Assembly (NCBI GenBank): GCA_050181915.1
Contig: JBFXCS010000002.1
Span: forward strand, 62,001 to 126,000
Length of the DNA stretch: 64,000 nucleotides
Direction: 5' to 3'
Source: JBFXCS01 sp050181915
GTDB lineage: Bacteria; Actinomycetota; Thermoleophilia; Miltoncostaeales; Miltoncostaeaceae
The notes below the pieces were generated by a model that was not told the origin of the DNA, made no database searches, and saw only the letters and a list, made by a program, of their open reading frames with translations. Within the stretch, counting starts at the first letter, position 1. Every line of letters begins with the position of its first letter. Of the stretch, positions 32,938 to 41,577 are shown in pieces. A program made the position numbers and the translations under genes.

Positions 32938-33372
32938 ATGTTCCAACGCATCCTGCTCGCCTGGGACGGCTCCGCCGTCGCCCTGCGCGCCTTCGACGTC
33001 GCCATCGACCTCGCCCGCCGCTACGACGTCGAGCTGGTCGCGGCCTCGGTCGCCTACACGCCGGCCCACGCCGAGACGGCCACCGACCGCAGCGAGTCCA
33101 CCGACGCCGCGCGGCGCTACCTGCGCGAGAGCTTCGCCGAGGTCCGGGACCGGGCCGAGCGCGCGGGCGTCGACGTCGAGCACGTGATCGTCGCGGGCGA
33201 CGAGCCCGCGCGCGCGCTGCTGGACCTCTGCCACGAGCGCGCCTTCGATCTCCTGGTCGTCGGGCACCACCGCTCCGGTCGCGCGGGCCGGCTGCTGCTG
33301 CACGGCGTGCCGTCGGCGCTGCTGGACCGCATGACCGTGCCCCTGCTGGTCGTCACCGAGAACGGCCGATGA
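32938..33372 (+). CDS. Universal stress protein, UspA family
   Basis: 144 residues, a single domain. ILLAWDGSAVALRAFDVA gives the first strand and loop, and VVGHHRSGRAGRLLLHGVPS is the ATP-binding G-x2-G-x9-G-(S/T) signature, so it is probably an ATP-binding type. It follows the HyfB-like gene by five bases and belongs to the fluoride-controlled transcript. Its role there may be energy-status sensing; this is inference. Confidence 0.88.
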   Translation: MFQRILLAWDGSAVALRAFDVAIDLARRYDVELVAASVAYTPAHAETATDRSESTDAARRYLRESFAEVRDRAERAGVDVEHVIVAGDEPARALLDLCHERAFDLLVVGHHRSGRAGRLLLHGVPSALLDRMTVPLLVVTENGR

Positions 33373-33439
33373 CCGGCCCGATCGCCGGCCGGCCTACGGG
33401 CGCCGCCCCACGCCGCCGCGATCGCCGTCGCGGCCGCTG

Positions 33440-33838
33440 ATGCCCCGCAGCGACCGACGCGAGTTCGCCGCCATCTTCGCCGGGGGCGCCATCGGCGGCG
33501 TCATGCGCGTGTGGCTGGGCCTGCACGCCGTCGCGGCGGCCCCCGACTGGCCGTGGACGACGTTCGCGATCAACATCGTCGGGGCCTTCCTGCTCGGCTA
33601 CTTCGCGACGCGCCTTCAGGAGCGGCTGCCGCTCTCGTCCTACCGGCGACCGCTGCTCGGCACCGGCTTCTGCGGCGCCCTCACCACCTTCTCGACGGTG
33701 CAGGCCGAGCTGCTCAGGATGATCGACGCCGACCGCTATGGCCTGGCTCTCGCCTACGCGACCGCCAGCGTCGTGCTCGGCTACGTCGCGATCCACCTGG
33801 CCACCACCCTGGTCCGACGGGTCCAGGTGCGGACGTGA
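33440..33838 (+). CDS. fluC: FluC (CrcB) fluoride channel, first copy
   Basis: 132 residues with four transmembrane helices. Family signatures: GGAIGGVMRVWLG in helix 1, the polar-track TTFAINIVGAFLLGYF, and GTGFCGALTTFSTVQAE, which holds the phenylalanine/threonine box of the fluoride pore. FluC exports fluoride passively as a dual-topology dimer. The next gene is a second FluC, so the pair probably forms a heterodimer. Separated from the Usp gene by 67 bp with no obvious promoter; ATG 33440 follows a weak ribosome-binding site. Confidence 0.93.
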   Translation: MPRSDRREFAAIFAGGAIGGVMRVWLGLHAVAAAPDWPWTTFAINIVGAFLLGYFATRLQERLPLSSYRRPLLGTGFCGALTTFSTVQAELLRMIDADRYGLALAYATASVVLGYVAIHLATTLVRRVQVRT

Positions 33839-34200
33839 ACGCCCTCGACTGGCTGATCGCCGCGGGCGCGGGCGGCCTCGCCTCCTTCGCGCGCTTCATG
33901 ATCGACGGCGTCGTCTCGCTGCGCACCGAGCGCTCGTTCCCGTACGGGACGTTCGTCGTCAACGTCAGCGGCGCGATCCTCCTCGGCCTGCTGACCGGAC
34001 TGGCGCTCGATCCCACCGACGAGACGCTGCTGGGCGTCGCGACGATCGGCTCCTACACGACCTTCTCGACCTGGATGCTGGAGACCCACCGCCTCTCGCA
34101 GGAGGGCGACGTCTCCGCGGCATACCTGAACGCGCTCGCCAACCTGCTCGTCGGCCTCGCCGCCATCGCCGTCGGGCGCTCGATCGGGCATCACCTGTGA
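33835..34200 (+). CDS. fluC: FluC (CrcB) fluoride channel, second copy
   Basis: 121 residues, four transmembrane helices. Conserved elements are AGAGGLASFARFMI, YGTFVVNVSGAILLGLL and GVATIGSYTTFSTWMLE. The GTG start overlaps the first copy by four bases, ensuring equal expression of the two half-channels. Stop overlaps the DUF190 gene by four bases. Confidence 0.93.
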   Translation: MNALDWLIAAGAGGLASFARFMIDGVVSLRTERSFPYGTFVVNVSGAILLGLLTGLALDPTDETLLGVATIGSYTTFSTWMLETHRLSQEGDVSAAYLNALANLLVGLAAIAVGRSIGHHL

Positions 34201-35288
34201 ACGACGACTGCCTCAAGCTCACGACCTACTTCGGCGAGCGCGACCGCACCGAGCGGGCCTTCGTCGCCGACGAGCTGCTCGACCTCTACGGGCGGGCGCG
34301 GATCCAGGGCAGCATCCTGCTGCGCGGCGCGCAGGGCTTCGGCATCACGCATCACATGCGCACCGACCGCCTGCTCACCCTGTCGGAGGACCTGCCGATC
34401 GTCTCCGTCGCGGTCGATACCCGATCGCGCATCGAAGGCGTCCTCGGTGACGTGGAGGCGCTCAAGCGCAAGGGGCTGCTCACGCTCGAGCGGGCGCGGA
34501 TGCTCAGCGGCGACGTCGAGCCGCTCTCGCCGGCCGAGGGGCGCGACGAGGCCACGAAGCTGACGATCTACGTCGGCCGCCAGGAGCGCGTCTACCGCGC
34601 TCCCGCCTTTCTGGCGATCTGCGAGCTCCTCCATCGCCGCGGCATCGCCGGCGCGACGGTGCTCCTCGGCGTCGACGGGACCTCGCACGGCACGCGCGAG
34701 CGGGCGCGGTTCTTCGGGCGCAACGCCGACGTCCCCATGATGGTGATCGCCGTCGGATCGGGCGCCGAGATCGGCCGCGTGCTCCCCGAGCTCGGCGGGC
34801 TGCTCCGCCGTCCCCTGATCACGCTGGAGCGCATCCACGTCTGCAAACGCGACGGCGTCACGTTCGGCGCGCCGCCGGCCATCCCGGGCGTCGACGAGCA
34901 CGGCCTGGCCCTGTGGCAGAAGGTCATGATCTACACGTCCGAGGCGGCCCGCATGGGCGGCAGGCCCGCGCACGTCGAGCTGATCCGGCGGTTGCGCGCG
35001 AGCGGAGCCCGCGGGGCCACGACCCTGCGGGGCATCTGGGGCTTCCACGGCGCCCACGCCCCGCACGGGGACAGGTTCCTCCGGGTGCGTCGCCACGTCC
35101 CGACCGTCACGATCGTCATCGACACGCCCGAGGCGATCGCCGACGGCTTCCGCATCATCGACGAGCTGACGCCCGAGCGCGGGCTGGTGACGAGCGAGAC
35201 GGTCCCGGCGCTCGCCGCGCTGACACGGGACGGGCGGCGCGGGGGCCTGCGCCTGGCGCGGACCGGCGGCGCGGGCCCGAGGCCGTAG
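34197..35288 (+). CDS. Triple DUF190-domain protein at the end of the fluoride operon
   Basis: 363 residues built of three copies of the approximately 105-residue DUF190 domain, at about residues 3-105, 120-228 and 240-345. Each starts with a KLTIY-like strand (LKLTTYFGER, TKLTIYVGRQ, QKVMIYTSEA) and contains an RGI/GI-ATxLRG motif (GSILLRGAQGFG, GATVLLGVDG, GATTLRGIWGFHG). DUF190 usually occurs as a single domain, often next to crcB, and has a PII-like fold. The trimer-forming fold suggests one chain may mimic a whole trimer (inference). A 6-bp hairpin covers the stop codon (35278-35293) and may help termination. Confidence 0.85.
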   Translation: MNDDCLKLTTYFGERDRTERAFVADELLDLYGRARIQGSILLRGAQGFGITHHMRTDRLLTLSEDLPIVSVAVDTRSRIEGVLGDVEALKRKGLLTLERARMLSGDVEPLSPAEGRDEATKLTIYVGRQERVYRAPAFLAICELLHRRGIAGATVLLGVDGTSHGTRERARFFGRNADVPMMVIAVGSGAEIGRVLPELGGLLRRPLITLERIHVCKRDGVTFGAPPAIPGVDEHGLALWQKVMIYTSEAARMGGRPAHVELIRRLRASGARGATTLRGIWGFHGAHAPHGDRFLRVRRHVPTVTIVIDTPEAIADGFRIIDELTPERGLVTSETVPALAALTRDGRRGGLRLARTGGAGPRP

Positions 35289-35293
35289 CCTCG
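35278..35293 (+). terminator. Weak hairpin at the end of the fluoride operon
   Basis: CGAGGC-CGTA-GCCTCG overlaps the stop codon of the triple DUF190 gene. There is no T-tract; termination here is only a suggestion. Confidence 0.3.
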
Positions 35294-35340
35294 AGCGCGC
35301 ATCGCGGCGCCCCCGGGCGCGTCGTCGCGTACCCGAAGGG

Positions 35341-36039
35341 TCAGGGCCTCTTGCGGATGCCCTCGCGCCAGATCAGCCTGAGGATCGAGGGGCTGGCGCT
35401 CGGTGTCGCGACCGCGATCGTCGCGCGCACGTGCTCGTCGGACGTCGCCTGCCGCAGCAGGCAGTCGGCGAGGTCGATGCGGGCGGTGAACCGGTGGCCG
35501 ACGTGGTCGCGCTCCACCGCGTAGGCGGAGACCCGCGGCGCGTCGAACAGGCCGGCGGGGCGGACGATCGTCCAGGCGAGGTCGGTGCCGGACACGATCG
35601 CCTCCATCCTGCGCATGTCGTCGTAGAGGGTCCTGCCGAGCCTGTTGACGACGTAGGGCTGCATGATCCGCTCGAACACGAACCCTCCGAGCGGCTCGGG
35701 ATGGGGGCCGAGGACGCTGGAGCTGACGCAGGCCAGCCGCTCGACGCCCGCGGCGCGCATGCCGGCGATGATGTTGGCGATCCCGTCGCCGTAGACGGTG
35801 ATGGGGGTCTTGGCGAACGGCGCGCCGAGCGTCGAGAGGACGGCCGACGCGCCGTCGATCGCCCCGGCGACCGCGGCGGCGTCGTGGACGTCGCCCTCGA
35901 CGACCGTGAGGCGCGGGTGCCCTATCGGGAACGCCTCGGGGCGGCGTGTGAACGCCGTGACGTCGTGGTCCGCGTCCAGCGCCCGCCGGGTGAGCAGGCG
36001 CCCCGTGGGACCGTTGGCTCCGAACACCGCGATGCGCAT
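35341..36039 (-). CDS. NAD(P)-binding SDR-like protein (NAD(P)H-dependent reductase/epimerase type)
   Basis: 232 residues. The N-terminal glycine motif is AVFGANGPTGRLLTRRAL, with VTAFTRRPEAF as the NADP-type strand 2 and CVSSSVLGP as strand 5. It resembles BVR-B / NmrA-like proteins without a canonical YxxxK active site. A GGAGGAG ribosome-binding site precedes the ATG. It is divergent from an ECF sigma factor of SigJ/ECF41 type, whose partners are often such oxidoreductases. Confidence 0.82.
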   Translation of the reverse strand: MRIAVFGANGPTGRLLTRRALDADHDVTAFTRRPEAFPIGHPRLTVVEGDVHDAAAVAGAIDGASAVLSTLGAPFAKTPITVYGDGIANIIAGMRAAGVERLACVSSSVLGPHPEPLGGFVFERIMQPYVVNRLGRTLYDDMRRMEAIVSGTDLAWTIVRPAGLFDAPRVSAYAVERDHVGHRFTARIDLADCLLRQATSDEHVRATIAVATPSASPSILRLIWREGIRKRP

Positions 36040-36155
36040 GCGACTCCTCCGAGGTCCGCTCGACGACGGGGTCGTCGACGTCTACGAGGAGGGACGGCGG
36101 CGCCGGCGGGAGTGTGACGTCGCCGGGCGGGTGCCGGCCGGGCGACAATGGCGGC

Positions 36156-37079
36156 ATGTCACACGCCCGGCCGCCGGATCGTCCTCCGGGTATGGAGATC
36201 GAGAGGGCGTGGACGGCGCACCGACGCCATGTGCTCGACCTGGCCTTCCGCATGCTCGGCGACTTCGCCGAGGCCGAGGACGTCGTCCAGGAGGCGTTCG
36301 CGCGGTTGTCGCGCGAGGACGTCGACGGCATCGACGACGTGCGCGGCTGGCTGGTCGTCGCGGTCAGCCGGCGGTGCATCGACCAGCTCCGGTCGCCGCA
36401 CTGGAGCCGCGTCGTGATCCGCAGCCCCACGGCGGACGACTTCGCCGCATTGTTCGCGCCGCACGACGACGTCGCCGACCGCGTCGCCCTCGACGAGCGG
36501 GTCGGCGAGGCCCTGCTGGTGGTCCTCGAGCGGATGTCGCCGGCCGAACGCACCGCATTCGTGCTCCACGACGTCTTCGGGCTGTCGTTCCCGGAGATCG
36601 CGACCGCGGTCGGCCGCACCCCCGCGGCCTGCCGGCAGCTCGCCAGCCGCGCCCGGCGCGCGTCTCGCGACGCGATGTCGGCCGGACGCTTCGTCGTCGA
36701 TCCGGCCGAGCACCGCCGGGTCGTCGAGCGCTTCGTGGAGGCGTGCTCCACCGGCGACACCGACGCGTTGCTCGCGGTGCTCGACTGCGACGTCGCCGGC
36801 CAGGCCGATCTCGGAGGCGCGATCGGCCTGCTCCCGCCGGTCGTCGGCCGCGACGCCGTCGCGGAGCGGCTACCGGAGTTCCTCGGCCCGACGACGGCGA
36901 CGACGCTTCTCACGATGCCGGTGCTCAACGGACCGTGCGTCGTGGCATTCCGCGGGGGACGTCCGGCGGCGGTCGTCGCGCTGACCATCCGCGATCGGCG
37001 GGTGGTCCACATCCACGCCGTCGTCGACCCCGAGAAGATCGACCGCTGGGGCCCCATGCTCGGCGTCCCGCCGGCATGA
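36156..37079 (+). CDS. sigJ: ECF sigma factor with C-terminal SnoaL domain (SigJ/ECF41-like)
   Basis: 307 residues. Region 2 is LDLAFRMLGDFAEAEDVVQ and region 4 is MSPAERTAFVLHDVFGLSFPEIATAVGRTPAACRQLASRAR. From about residue 190 the SnoaL-like domain begins (HRRVVERFVEACSTGDTDAL), which in ECF41 factors regulates promoter binding. The ATG at 36156 is 7 nt after a GACAAT hexamer (36144-36149), so I preferred it to the in-frame start at 36114. The likely target is the divergent SDR-like gene (inference from the usual ECF41 context). Confidence 0.87.
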   Translation: MSHARPPDRPPGMEIERAWTAHRRHVLDLAFRMLGDFAEAEDVVQEAFARLSREDVDGIDDVRGWLVVAVSRRCIDQLRSPHWSRVVIRSPTADDFAALFAPHDDVADRVALDERVGEALLVVLERMSPAERTAFVLHDVFGLSFPEIATAVGRTPAACRQLASRARRASRDAMSAGRFVVDPAEHRRVVERFVEACSTGDTDALLAVLDCDVAGQADLGGAIGLLPPVVGRDAVAERLPEFLGPTTATTLLTMPVLNGPCVVAFRGGRPAAVVALTIRDRRVVHIHAVVDPEKIDRWGPMLGVPPA

Positions 37080-37163
37080 GCCCATCCGGCCGGCTCCCGC
37101 TCGCCGAACGGGTCCGCGTAGCCTTGAGCGCGCAGCTCCCGCAGACGACCAAGGGGCAGGCCG

Positions 37164-37952
37164 ATGGGCACCGCAGCGACGACGATCGCGATCCTGGGCG
37201 CGGGCACGATGGGCGAGGCCCTGCTCACGGGGTCGCTGGACGGAGGCCTGGCCGCGCACGACGTCTGGGTCACCGCCCGCAGCGCGAGGCGCGTCGACGA
37301 TCTCGTCGCGACCTACGGGGTGCACGGCACCACCGACAACGCCAGGGCGGCGTCCGGCGCGGGGATCGTCGTTCTCGCCGTGCCGCCGCAGAACGTCACG
37401 GACCTGGTCGCCGAGGTCGCCGATCACCTCGGCGACGGTGCCGTGGTCGTCTCCCTCGCCGACGGCATCTCCCTCGCCGACCTGGAGGGCCTCCTGCCCC
37501 GCGGAGCGGCCGCCGCCCGCGCCATGCCGAGCCTCACCTCCCGGGTCGGCCACGGCCTCACTCTCCTCACGACCGGCGACGGGTGCACCGAGGAGCAGGC
37601 CGAGGCGATCACGGCCTTCCTCGGCCGGTCCGGCGAGGTCGTCCGCGTCGAGGAGGACCGGCAGGCCGCCCTCGGCCCGCTCAGCAGCGGAGGCCCCGCC
37701 TACTTCCTGTACGTGGCCGACGCCATGATCGAGGCCGGCGCCGTGCGGGGCGTCCCCCGGGACCTCGCGCGCCGGCTCGTCGCCCGGGCCATGGCCGGCA
37801 GCGCCGCCTGGCTGCAGGACAGCGCCGAGGACGCCGCCGCCCTTCGCGCGCAGGTCACCGCTCCCGGAGGCGCCGGCATCCGGCGCATCGCCGAGCTCGA
37901 CCGGCGGGCCGTCCGCGCGGCCTTCGTCACCGCGCTCACCCGGAGCGTGTGA
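37164..37952 (+). CDS. proC: Pyrroline-5-carboxylate reductase
   Basis: 262 residues. The Rossmann motif is IAILGAGTMGEALL, with VVLAVPPQNV following as the NADPH-domain strand. The C-terminal dimerisation/substrate domain has GPLSSGGPAYFLYVADAM (about residues 172-189) and VTAPGGAGIRRIAELD, the ProC signature region near the end (normally TSPGGTT). It reduces pyrroline-5-carboxylate to proline. GGGGCAGGCCG precedes the ATG. Confidence 0.9.
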   Translation: MGTAATTIAILGAGTMGEALLTGSLDGGLAAHDVWVTARSARRVDDLVATYGVHGTTDNARAASGAGIVVLAVPPQNVTDLVAEVADHLGDGAVVVSLADGISLADLEGLLPRGAAAARAMPSLTSRVGHGLTLLTTGDGCTEEQAEAITAFLGRSGEVVRVEEDRQAALGPLSSGGPAYFLYVADAMIEAGAVRGVPRDLARRLVARAMAGSAAWLQDSAEDAAALRAQVTAPGGAGIRRIAELDRRAVRAAFVTALTRSV

Positions 37953-38030
37953 GCCGGCTCCGACCGCATCCCCGACCCGGCGTGAGCTCCGGGGCCGGTG
38001 AGGGCCATGAGCCCCCGCGCGCGCAGCCCG

Positions 38031-38492
38031 TCACCCGGCGAGATACGTCGCGAGGTTCGCCAGGGAGGATGCGAGTCCGGCGGCGTGGTCGTCCGGGGAG
38101 ATGCCGGAGGGCACGTCCCGGGCGCGGATCTCGACCCGCGTCCCGTCATCGGCGGCGGTGAGCTCCCAGGTCATCGTCATGGTGCCCGAGAACCCCGGAT
38201 CGTCGGAGACGAAGTCCACCGCCTGGACCAGGCGCGCGCCCGGTGTGATCTCCACGAAGCGGACATCGACGACGTCGGAGTCGGAGGTCGTCTTGCCGGG
38301 TGCGTCGGCCGCGTCGGCATAGGTCAGGATCAGCCGATACGCGCCGCCGGGCCGGGCGTCGAACCGCTCGAACCGGCCGCTCATCCCCGGCGGCGGCAGC
38401 CACTCGGCCAGCGCCTCCGGATCGACCAGCGCGGCCCAGACCCGCTCCGGCGACGCGGCGACCAGCCGGGTTGCGATGTCCACGCGCCCCAC
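38031..38492 (-). CDS. SRPBCC / AHSA1-like domain protein
   Basis: 153 residues. RVDIATRLVAASPERVWAAL is the typical first strand and helix; PEALAEWLPPPGMSG and the strong W/EL strands (MTMTWELTAADDGT) complete the AHSA1-type fold. Such proteins bind hydrophobic ligands or Hsp90-like partners; the role is unknown. The GTG start lies 7 nt after TATCGT, so the message is probably leaderless. It is divergent from the threonine aldolase gene with only 44 bp between the starts. Confidence 0.85.
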   Translation of the reverse strand: MGRVDIATRLVAASPERVWAALVDPEALAEWLPPPGMSGRFERFDARPGGAYRLILTYADAADAPGKTTSDSDVVDVRFVEITPGARLVQAVDFVSDDPGFSGTMTMTWELTAADDGTRVEIRARDVPSGISPDDHAAGLASSLANLATYLAG

Positions 38493-38536
38493 GCGCCGAC
38501 GATACGCGCCGGGGCGCCGGGGGCGATACTCCGCCG

Positions 38537-39601
38537 GTGGACCTGCCGCCCCCGCCCGCGCGATCGTTCGCCAGCGACAACGCCGCCGGCGCCCACCCGG
38601 CGGTGATCGAGGCGGTCGCCGCCGCCAACGCCGGGCACGCCCTGGCCTACGGCGACGACCGCTGGACGCGGGAGTGCACCGGGGCGCTGGCCGAGCTGTT
38701 CGGCGGCGGCGAGGCGCTGCTCGCCTTCAACGGCACCGGCGCGAACATCCTGGGCCTGCTCACCATGCTGCGCCCCGCAGACGCCGTGGTGTGCGCCCGG
38801 CAGGCCCACATCGAGGTCGACGAGGCGGGCGCCGCCGAGCGCATCATCGGCGCCAAGCTCATCGACCTGCCGACGCCCGACGGCAAGCTCGTCGCCGACC
38901 AAGTGCGCGATCTCGCGCACATGCTCGGCAACGAGCACCACGTGCAGCCGGCGGTCGTCTCGATCACCCAGTCGACCGAGCTGGGCACGCTCTACAGCGC
39001 CGACGAGGTGGCCGCGCTCTGCGAGGCGGCGCACGGGCTGGGCATGCGCGTGCACATGGACGGCGCCCGCGCCGCCAACGCCGCGGCCGCGCTGGGCGGC
39101 ACGGCCGGGGCGCTGCGGTCGTTCACCCGCGAGGCGGGCGTCGACGTGGTCACCTTCGGCGGCACCAAGAACGGCATGCTCGGCGGCGAGGCCGTGGTGT
39201 TCCTCGACCCGGCGCTGGCGGCGCGGGCCCGCCACGCGCGCAAGACCGCGACCCAGCTCGCCTCGAAGATGCGCTTCATCGCCGCCCAGTTCCTCGCGCT
39301 GCTCGACGACGACCGGTGGCTGCGGCTCGCCGGCGACGCCAACGCGATGGCGGCCCGGCTCTACGGGGCCGTCGCCGGCCTGCCCGGCGTGGATGTCGGC
39401 CGCCCCGCCGTGAACGGGCTCTTCCCCGTGCTGCCGGCGGCCGCGGTGGCGCCGCTGCGCGAGTGGAGCTTCGTCTGGGACTGGGACCCGCATCGGCACC
39501 AGGTGCGCTGGATGACGGCCTGGGACACGACGCCGGAGGACGTCGACCGCTTCGCGGCCGGCGTCGCGGCGGCGGTCGCGGCGGTCAGTCGAGCAGGCTG
39601 A
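38537..39601 (+). CDS. ltaE: Low-specificity L-threonine aldolase
   Basis: 354 residues, PLP fold-type I. SFASDNAAGAHPAVIEAV and YGDDRWTRECTGALAELFGG are the N-terminal signatures. The PLP lysine lies in TFGGTKNGMLGGEAVVF (about residue 212), and HMDGARAANAAAALGG contains the aspartate that contacts the pyridine nitrogen. It cleaves threonine/allo-threonine to glycine and acetaldehyde. GTG at 38537 is 7 nt after GATACT. The 3' end overlaps the convergent Lrp gene by 17 bases. Confidence 0.88.
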   Translation: MDLPPPPARSFASDNAAGAHPAVIEAVAAANAGHALAYGDDRWTRECTGALAELFGGGEALLAFNGTGANILGLLTMLRPADAVVCARQAHIEVDEAGAAERIIGAKLIDLPTPDGKLVADQVRDLAHMLGNEHHVQPAVVSITQSTELGTLYSADEVAALCEAAHGLGMRVHMDGARAANAAAALGGTAGALRSFTREAGVDVVTFGGTKNGMLGGEAVVFLDPALAARARHARKTATQLASKMRFIAAQFLALLDDDRWLRLAGDANAMAARLYGAVAGLPGVDVGRPAVNGLFPVLPAAAVAPLREWSFVWDWDPHRHQVRWMTAWDTTPEDVDRFAAGVAAAVAAVSRAG

Positions 39602-40058
39602 GCAACCCGCGCCCGCGCACCCGCTCGTAGATCAGGTTCGTCTCGGCGTGCGCCACCGCGGGGTCGGAGGCCAGGTGCTCGACGACGAACTCGCGCAGCT
39701 CCGACGGGTCGGCGGCGGCGACCCGCAGCAGGTAGTCGTCGTGCCCCGTCATGTGGAAGATCGAGATCACGCCGGGCAGGGAGCGGACATGGCCGGTGAA
39801 GCGCTCGATCTCCTCCCGCGAGTGGACCGACAGGCGGATCGCCACCAGCGCCTGCAGCGGCAGGCCCAGCGCGGCCGGCTCGACCTCGGCGTGGAAGCCG
39901 CGGATGACGCCCCGCTCGCGCAGCGCCCGCACCCGCGCCAGGCAGGTGGACGGGGCGATGCCCGCCTCCGCGGCGAGGGCCGCGTTGGAGATGCGCGCGT
40001 CCGCCACCAGCAGGGCCAGGATGCGGCGGTCGATCCCGTCCAGCGCGTCCTTCGGCAC
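39585..40058 (-). CDS. Lrp/AsnC-family regulator
   Basis: 157 residues. The HTH is LDGIDRRILALLVADARISNAALAAEAGIAPSTCLARV in two pieces (about residues 5-42), and the RAM ligand domain follows with HDDYLLRVAAAD as its signature loop. The GTG at 40058 has GAGGGGGAGGGG upstream; an alternative start at 40085 is less well placed. It is divergent from the cystathionine beta-synthase gene and may control it, as Lrp proteins often regulate adjacent amino-acid genes. Confidence 0.88.
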   Translation of the reverse strand: MPKDALDGIDRRILALLVADARISNAALAAEAGIAPSTCLARVRALRERGVIRGFHAEVEPAALGLPLQALVAIRLSVHSREEIERFTGHVRSLPGVISIFHMTGHDDYLLRVAAADPSELREFVVEHLASDPAVAHAETNLIYERVRGRGLLSLLD

Positions 40059-40167
40059 GGCCCGCCCCTCCCCCTCACTTGTCACCGGATATTCGGCCGA
40101 TCATCGAAATGTCACACGATCGTACGGTGATTATCCCTGACAGGCGAAGGTCTGCCACACTTCGGTG

Positions 40168-41577
40168 ATGACCACTCACACCGGCGGGATCACCGGGGCG
40201 CGCATCCACGACTCGATCCTCGACGCGATCGGCGACACGCCGCTCGTGCGCCTGTCGCGGGTCGGCAGGGGTCTCGTGCCGCAGCTCGTGGGGAAGGTCG
40301 AGGCGCTCAACCCGGGCGGATCGATCAAGGACAGGGTGGCGGTGGCGCTGATCGAGGCCGCCGAGCGCGACGGCCTGCTGCGCCCGGGCGGCACCATCGT
40401 GGAGCCCACCAGCGGCAACACCGGCACCGGGCTGGCCATCGCGGCGCGCCTGCGCGGCTACCGCGTCATCGCGGTGATGCCGGACAAGATGTCGCGGGAG
40501 AAGATCGACCTGCTGCGGGCCTACGGCGCCGAGGTCGTGATCGCCCCGACCGACGTGCCGCCCGATTCGCCGCGCTCGTACTACCGCGTCGCGGACCGGC
40601 TCACCGAGGAGATCCCCGGCGCGTTCCAGCCGAACCAGTACCGCAATCCCGCGAACCCGGCGGCGCACGAGGCCTCCACCGGGCCCGAGCTCTGGGCCCA
40701 GAGCGGGGGGCGCATCACCCACCTCGTCGCGGGGGTCGGCACCGGCGGCACCATCACCGGCGTCGCGCGCTACCTGAAGGGCGTCGGCGCCGACGTCGAG
40801 ATCATCGGCGCCGACCCGGCCGGCTCGATCTACTCCGGCGGAGCCGAGGCCGTGCGGCCCTACTTCGTGGAGGGCGTCGGCGAGGACTTCTGGCCCGACA
40901 CCTTCGACCCGTCGGTGGTGGACCGCTACGTCACGGTCTCGGACAGGGAGTCGTTCCTCGCGGCGCGGCGCCTCGCGCACGAGGAGGGCATCCTCGCGGG
41001 CGGCTCCGCCGGCACCGCGCTGCACGCGGCGCTCGCCGTGGCGGCCGGGATCGACGACCCCGAGGCGATGGTCGCGGTGATCCTGCCCGACGGCGGGCGC
41101 AGCTACCTGAGCAAGGTCTTCAACGACGCGTGGATGACCGAGCACGGCTTCCTCGACCGCACCGGCGCCCGCAGGGTGGGCGACGTGCTGCGCGCCAAGC
41201 ACGAATCCGCCCGCGACGCGGGCACCCCGGCGCTGGTGACGGTGCACACCCACCAGCGGGTGGGCAGCGCGGTCGCGCTGCTGCACGAGCACGGCGTGTC
41301 GCAGCTTCCGGTGGTGTCGTCCCACGATCCCACCGCGATCGTGGGATCGGTGGGCGAGCGCGGCCTCCTCTCGCGGGCGGTGAGCGACCCGGCGATCCTG
41401 TCGGCCGATATCGTGGACGTCATGGAGCCGCCCCTTCCCGCCGTCAGCGCCACCGACCCGGTGCGCGACGCGGTGGAGCTGCTGGTGGGCGACCTCCAGG
41501 CGCTGCTGGTGACCGAGGAGGGCGCGCCGGTCGGCATCGTGTCGCGCACGGACCTGCTCGAGGCCCTCGTGCGGTGA
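40168..41577 (+). CDS. cbs: Cystathionine beta-synthase with C-terminal CBS pair
   Basis: 469 residues. The PLP domain has the lysine in NPGGSIKDRVA (about residue 51), the asparagine loop PTSGNTGTGLAIAA and the phosphate-binding VGTGGTITGVARYL. From about residue 340 a pair of CBS domains follows (AGTPALVTVHTHQRVGSAVALL and ADIVDVMEPPLP-AVSATDPV). The enzyme condenses homocysteine with serine. CBS domains usually bind adenosyl ligands. The ATG at 40168 was chosen; the GTG at 40165 is equally in frame. It overlaps the next gene by GTGA, making a transsulfuration operon. Confidence 0.9.
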   Translation: MTTHTGGITGARIHDSILDAIGDTPLVRLSRVGRGLVPQLVGKVEALNPGGSIKDRVAVALIEAAERDGLLRPGGTIVEPTSGNTGTGLAIAARLRGYRVIAVMPDKMSREKIDLLRAYGAEVVIAPTDVPPDSPRSYYRVADRLTEEIPGAFQPNQYRNPANPAAHEASTGPELWAQSGGRITHLVAGVGTGGTITGVARYLKGVGADVEIIGADPAGSIYSGGAEAVRPYFVEGVGEDFWPDTFDPSVVDRYVTVSDRESFLAARRLAHEEGILAGGSAGTALHAALAVAAGIDDPEAMVAVILPDGGRSYLSKVFNDAWMTEHGFLDRTGARRVGDVLRAKHESARDAGTPALVTVHTHQRVGSAVALLHEHGVSQLPVVSSHDPTAIVGSVGERGLLSRAVSDPAILSADIVDVMEPPLPAVSATDPVRDAVELLVGDLQALLVTEEGAPVGIVSRTDLLEALVR

